5,755 nucleotides of DNA from Anaerolineaceae bacterium (GTDB lineage Bacteria > Chloroflexota > Anaerolineae > Anaerolineales > Anaerolineaceae): positions 4,799 to 10,553 of the forward strand of contig PMIV01000265.1 of the NCBI GenBank assembly GCA_003158355.1. The letters are read 5' to 3'. The position numbers were made by a program, and so were the translations under genes. Positions 4,785-5,755 of this stretch are shown here, piece by piece. The notes beneath the pieces are model-generated. The model had not been told where the DNA came from. It ran no database searches and was given only the letters and a program-made list of their open reading frames with translations. Position 1 is the stretch's first letter. Every line of letters begins with the position of its first letter.

Positions 4785-5755
4785 ATGCCAGCTATCTATC
4801 CATTTACAGCTATTGTCGGTCAAGAACGCATGCGCCGCGCTTTGGTGCTCAATGCGGTAGACCCCCGTATCGGCGGTGTTTTAATTCGCGGCGAACGGGG
4901 AACCGCCAAGTCCACCGCCGCCCGTGCGCTGGCAGCCTTGCTCCCAAGCGTGAAGGTTGTCGCTGACTGCCGTTTCGGCTGCGACCCGGATAAACCATCC
5001 ACCTGGTGCACGGAATGCCGCGAGCGACATGACCGCGGAGAAGAACTTCCCGTGACCACGCGTGCCACTCCATTCGTCAACTTGCCCGTCTCTGCCACGG
5101 AAGATCGCGTGGTAGGCACATTGGATATTGAAAAAGCCATTCAAAAGGGCGTACGCAGTTTTGAACCAGGCGTTTTAGCTGCTGCGAACCGTGGCATGCT
5201 CTACATCGATGAAGTCAACCTGCTGGATGATCATGTGGTGGATGTGCTGCTGGATGCCGCTGCCATGGGGGTGAATATTGTGGAACGCGAAGGCATTTCC
5301 TTCTCGCATCCGGCGCGTTTTATTTTAGTCGGCACCATGAATCCTGAAGAAGGTGACCTGCGTCCGCAGTTACTGGATCGTTTTGCTCTCTCGGTTGAGA
5401 TTTACGGGATTCGCGAAATCCGCGAACGCGTGCAAATCATGGAACGAAACATTGCATTCGAAGCCGATTCGGTGGGTTTCCGCGATCGTTGGTTAAGCAA
5501 AGAGAAAGAACTTTCCCTGCATATTGACCAGGGTCGCAATCTGGTGGATGCAGTGACTTATTCCATGCAGTACCTGTTGGCCATCGCCAGCCTGACCGCC
5601 TCATTGAACGTCGATGGGCATCGGGCAGACTTGGTGATCCTAAAAGCGGCTCGTGCTCAAGCTGCTTTTGAAGGCCGCACTGCCATCACCGACCGTGATA
5701 TTGCGTTGGCAGCCGAACTAGCCCTCCCCCACCGTATGAAAGGCGGCCCCTTCCA
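4785..5755 (+). CDS. Mg-chelatase/cobaltochelatase-type AAA+ ATPase, BchI/ChlI-like (3' partial)
   Basis: This gene starts at 4785 and is still open at the window edge, showing 323 residues. The protein is the AAA+ motor subunit type that drives metal insertion into tetrapyrroles with a CobN/ChlH-like partner. An in-frame stop at 4773-4775 makes ATG 4785 the first possible start; AAGGA (4768-4772) lies 12 bases before it, rather far. Seen are the family N-terminus YPFTAIVGQE, Walker A GERGTAKST at 36-44, Walker B MLYIDE ending Asp142-Glu143, sensor-1 Asn186 in GTMNPEEGDLRPQLLDRF (Arg193 and Arg199 as finger candidates), and an AAA lid ending in ALPHRMKGGPF. Walker A has Ala where many relatives have Gly, which is known in this family. 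Four cysteines (62, 66, 75, 78; CX3C-X8-CX2C) follow Walker A and could bind metal. Continuation into a ChlD-like von Willebrand A domain is plausible but unseen. With no bacteriochlorophyll genes in view, a cobalamin or other chelatase role is more likely than chlorophyll synthesis; this is inference. Confidence 0.93.
   Translation, partial: MPAIYPFTAIVGQERMRRALVLNAVDPRIGGVLIRGERGTAKSTAARALAALLPSVKVVADCRFGCDPDKPSTWCTECRERHDRGEELPVTTRATPFVNLPVSATEDRVVGTLDIEKAIQKGVRSFEPGVLAAANRGMLYIDEVNLLDDHVVDVLLDAAAMGVNIVEREGISFSHPARFILVGTMNPEEGDLRPQLLDRFALSVEIYGIREIRERVQIMERNIAFEADSVGFRDRWLSKEKELSLHIDQGRNLVDAVTYSMQYLLAIASLTASLNVDGHRADLVILKAARAQAAFEGRTAITDRDIALAAELALPHRMKGGPF

Noticed and set aside
4673..4966. 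A 97-residue plus-strand frame overlapping the start of the chelatase-type gene
   Set aside because: It runs out of frame through Walker A coding sequence, and the chelatase frame shows full family conservation there.

Overview
The window reads as a piece of bacterial chromosome with moderately GC-rich coding regions and visibly AT-rich spacers. The gene set is an ordinary sensor kinase, an MsbA-like exporter, a YbaK-type trans-editing protein, an unrecognised exported protein and a BchI/cobaltochelatase-type AAA+ ATPase. Protein style and gene set suggest a Chloroflexota (Anaerolineae-like) genome, but this is an inference from resemblance and no marker gene proves it. I see no rRNA, tRNA, CRISPR array, transposase or phage gene.

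Layout. Positions 1-500 (+) hold the C-terminal ATPase end of a histidine kinase cut by the window edge. A 113-base spacer follows, carrying two TTWACA hexamers 11 bases apart just before a TATGAT -10-like box. This arrangement resembles a binding site for a PhoB/PhoP-type (OmpR-family) response regulator. Positions 614-2524 (+) encode a complete 636-residue half-size ABC exporter. It converges, across 74 bases, on a complete 158-residue YbaK/EbsC-family protein at 2599-3075 (-). The 3076-3684 spacer (about 600 bases, AT-rich) has no convincing gene but holds two notable inverted repeats, one an 18-position stem with a single mismatch. Positions 3685-4422 (-) encode a secreted, four-cysteine, apparently two-domain protein that I do not recognise; its true start is a GTG at 4422. 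A 362-base spacer with promoter and operator-like signals on both strands separates it from the divergent chelatase-type ATPase gene, 4785 to the window end (+), which is cut by the edge.

How the genes fit together. The kinase and exporter may form a sensory-export module: the kinase lies directly upstream and the exporter's leader looks like a response-regulator site. The other three genes show no obvious shared pathway. The chelatase ATPase carries an internal CX3C-X8-CX2C cluster, which fits the cobaltochelatase-associated branch better than a chlorophyll-specific subunit. Nothing here amounts to a clearly new biological system. The points most worth a second look are the unrecognised exported protein, the Pho-box-like leader, the palindrome beside a consensus -35 before the chelatase gene, and the long inverted repeat at 3458-3502.
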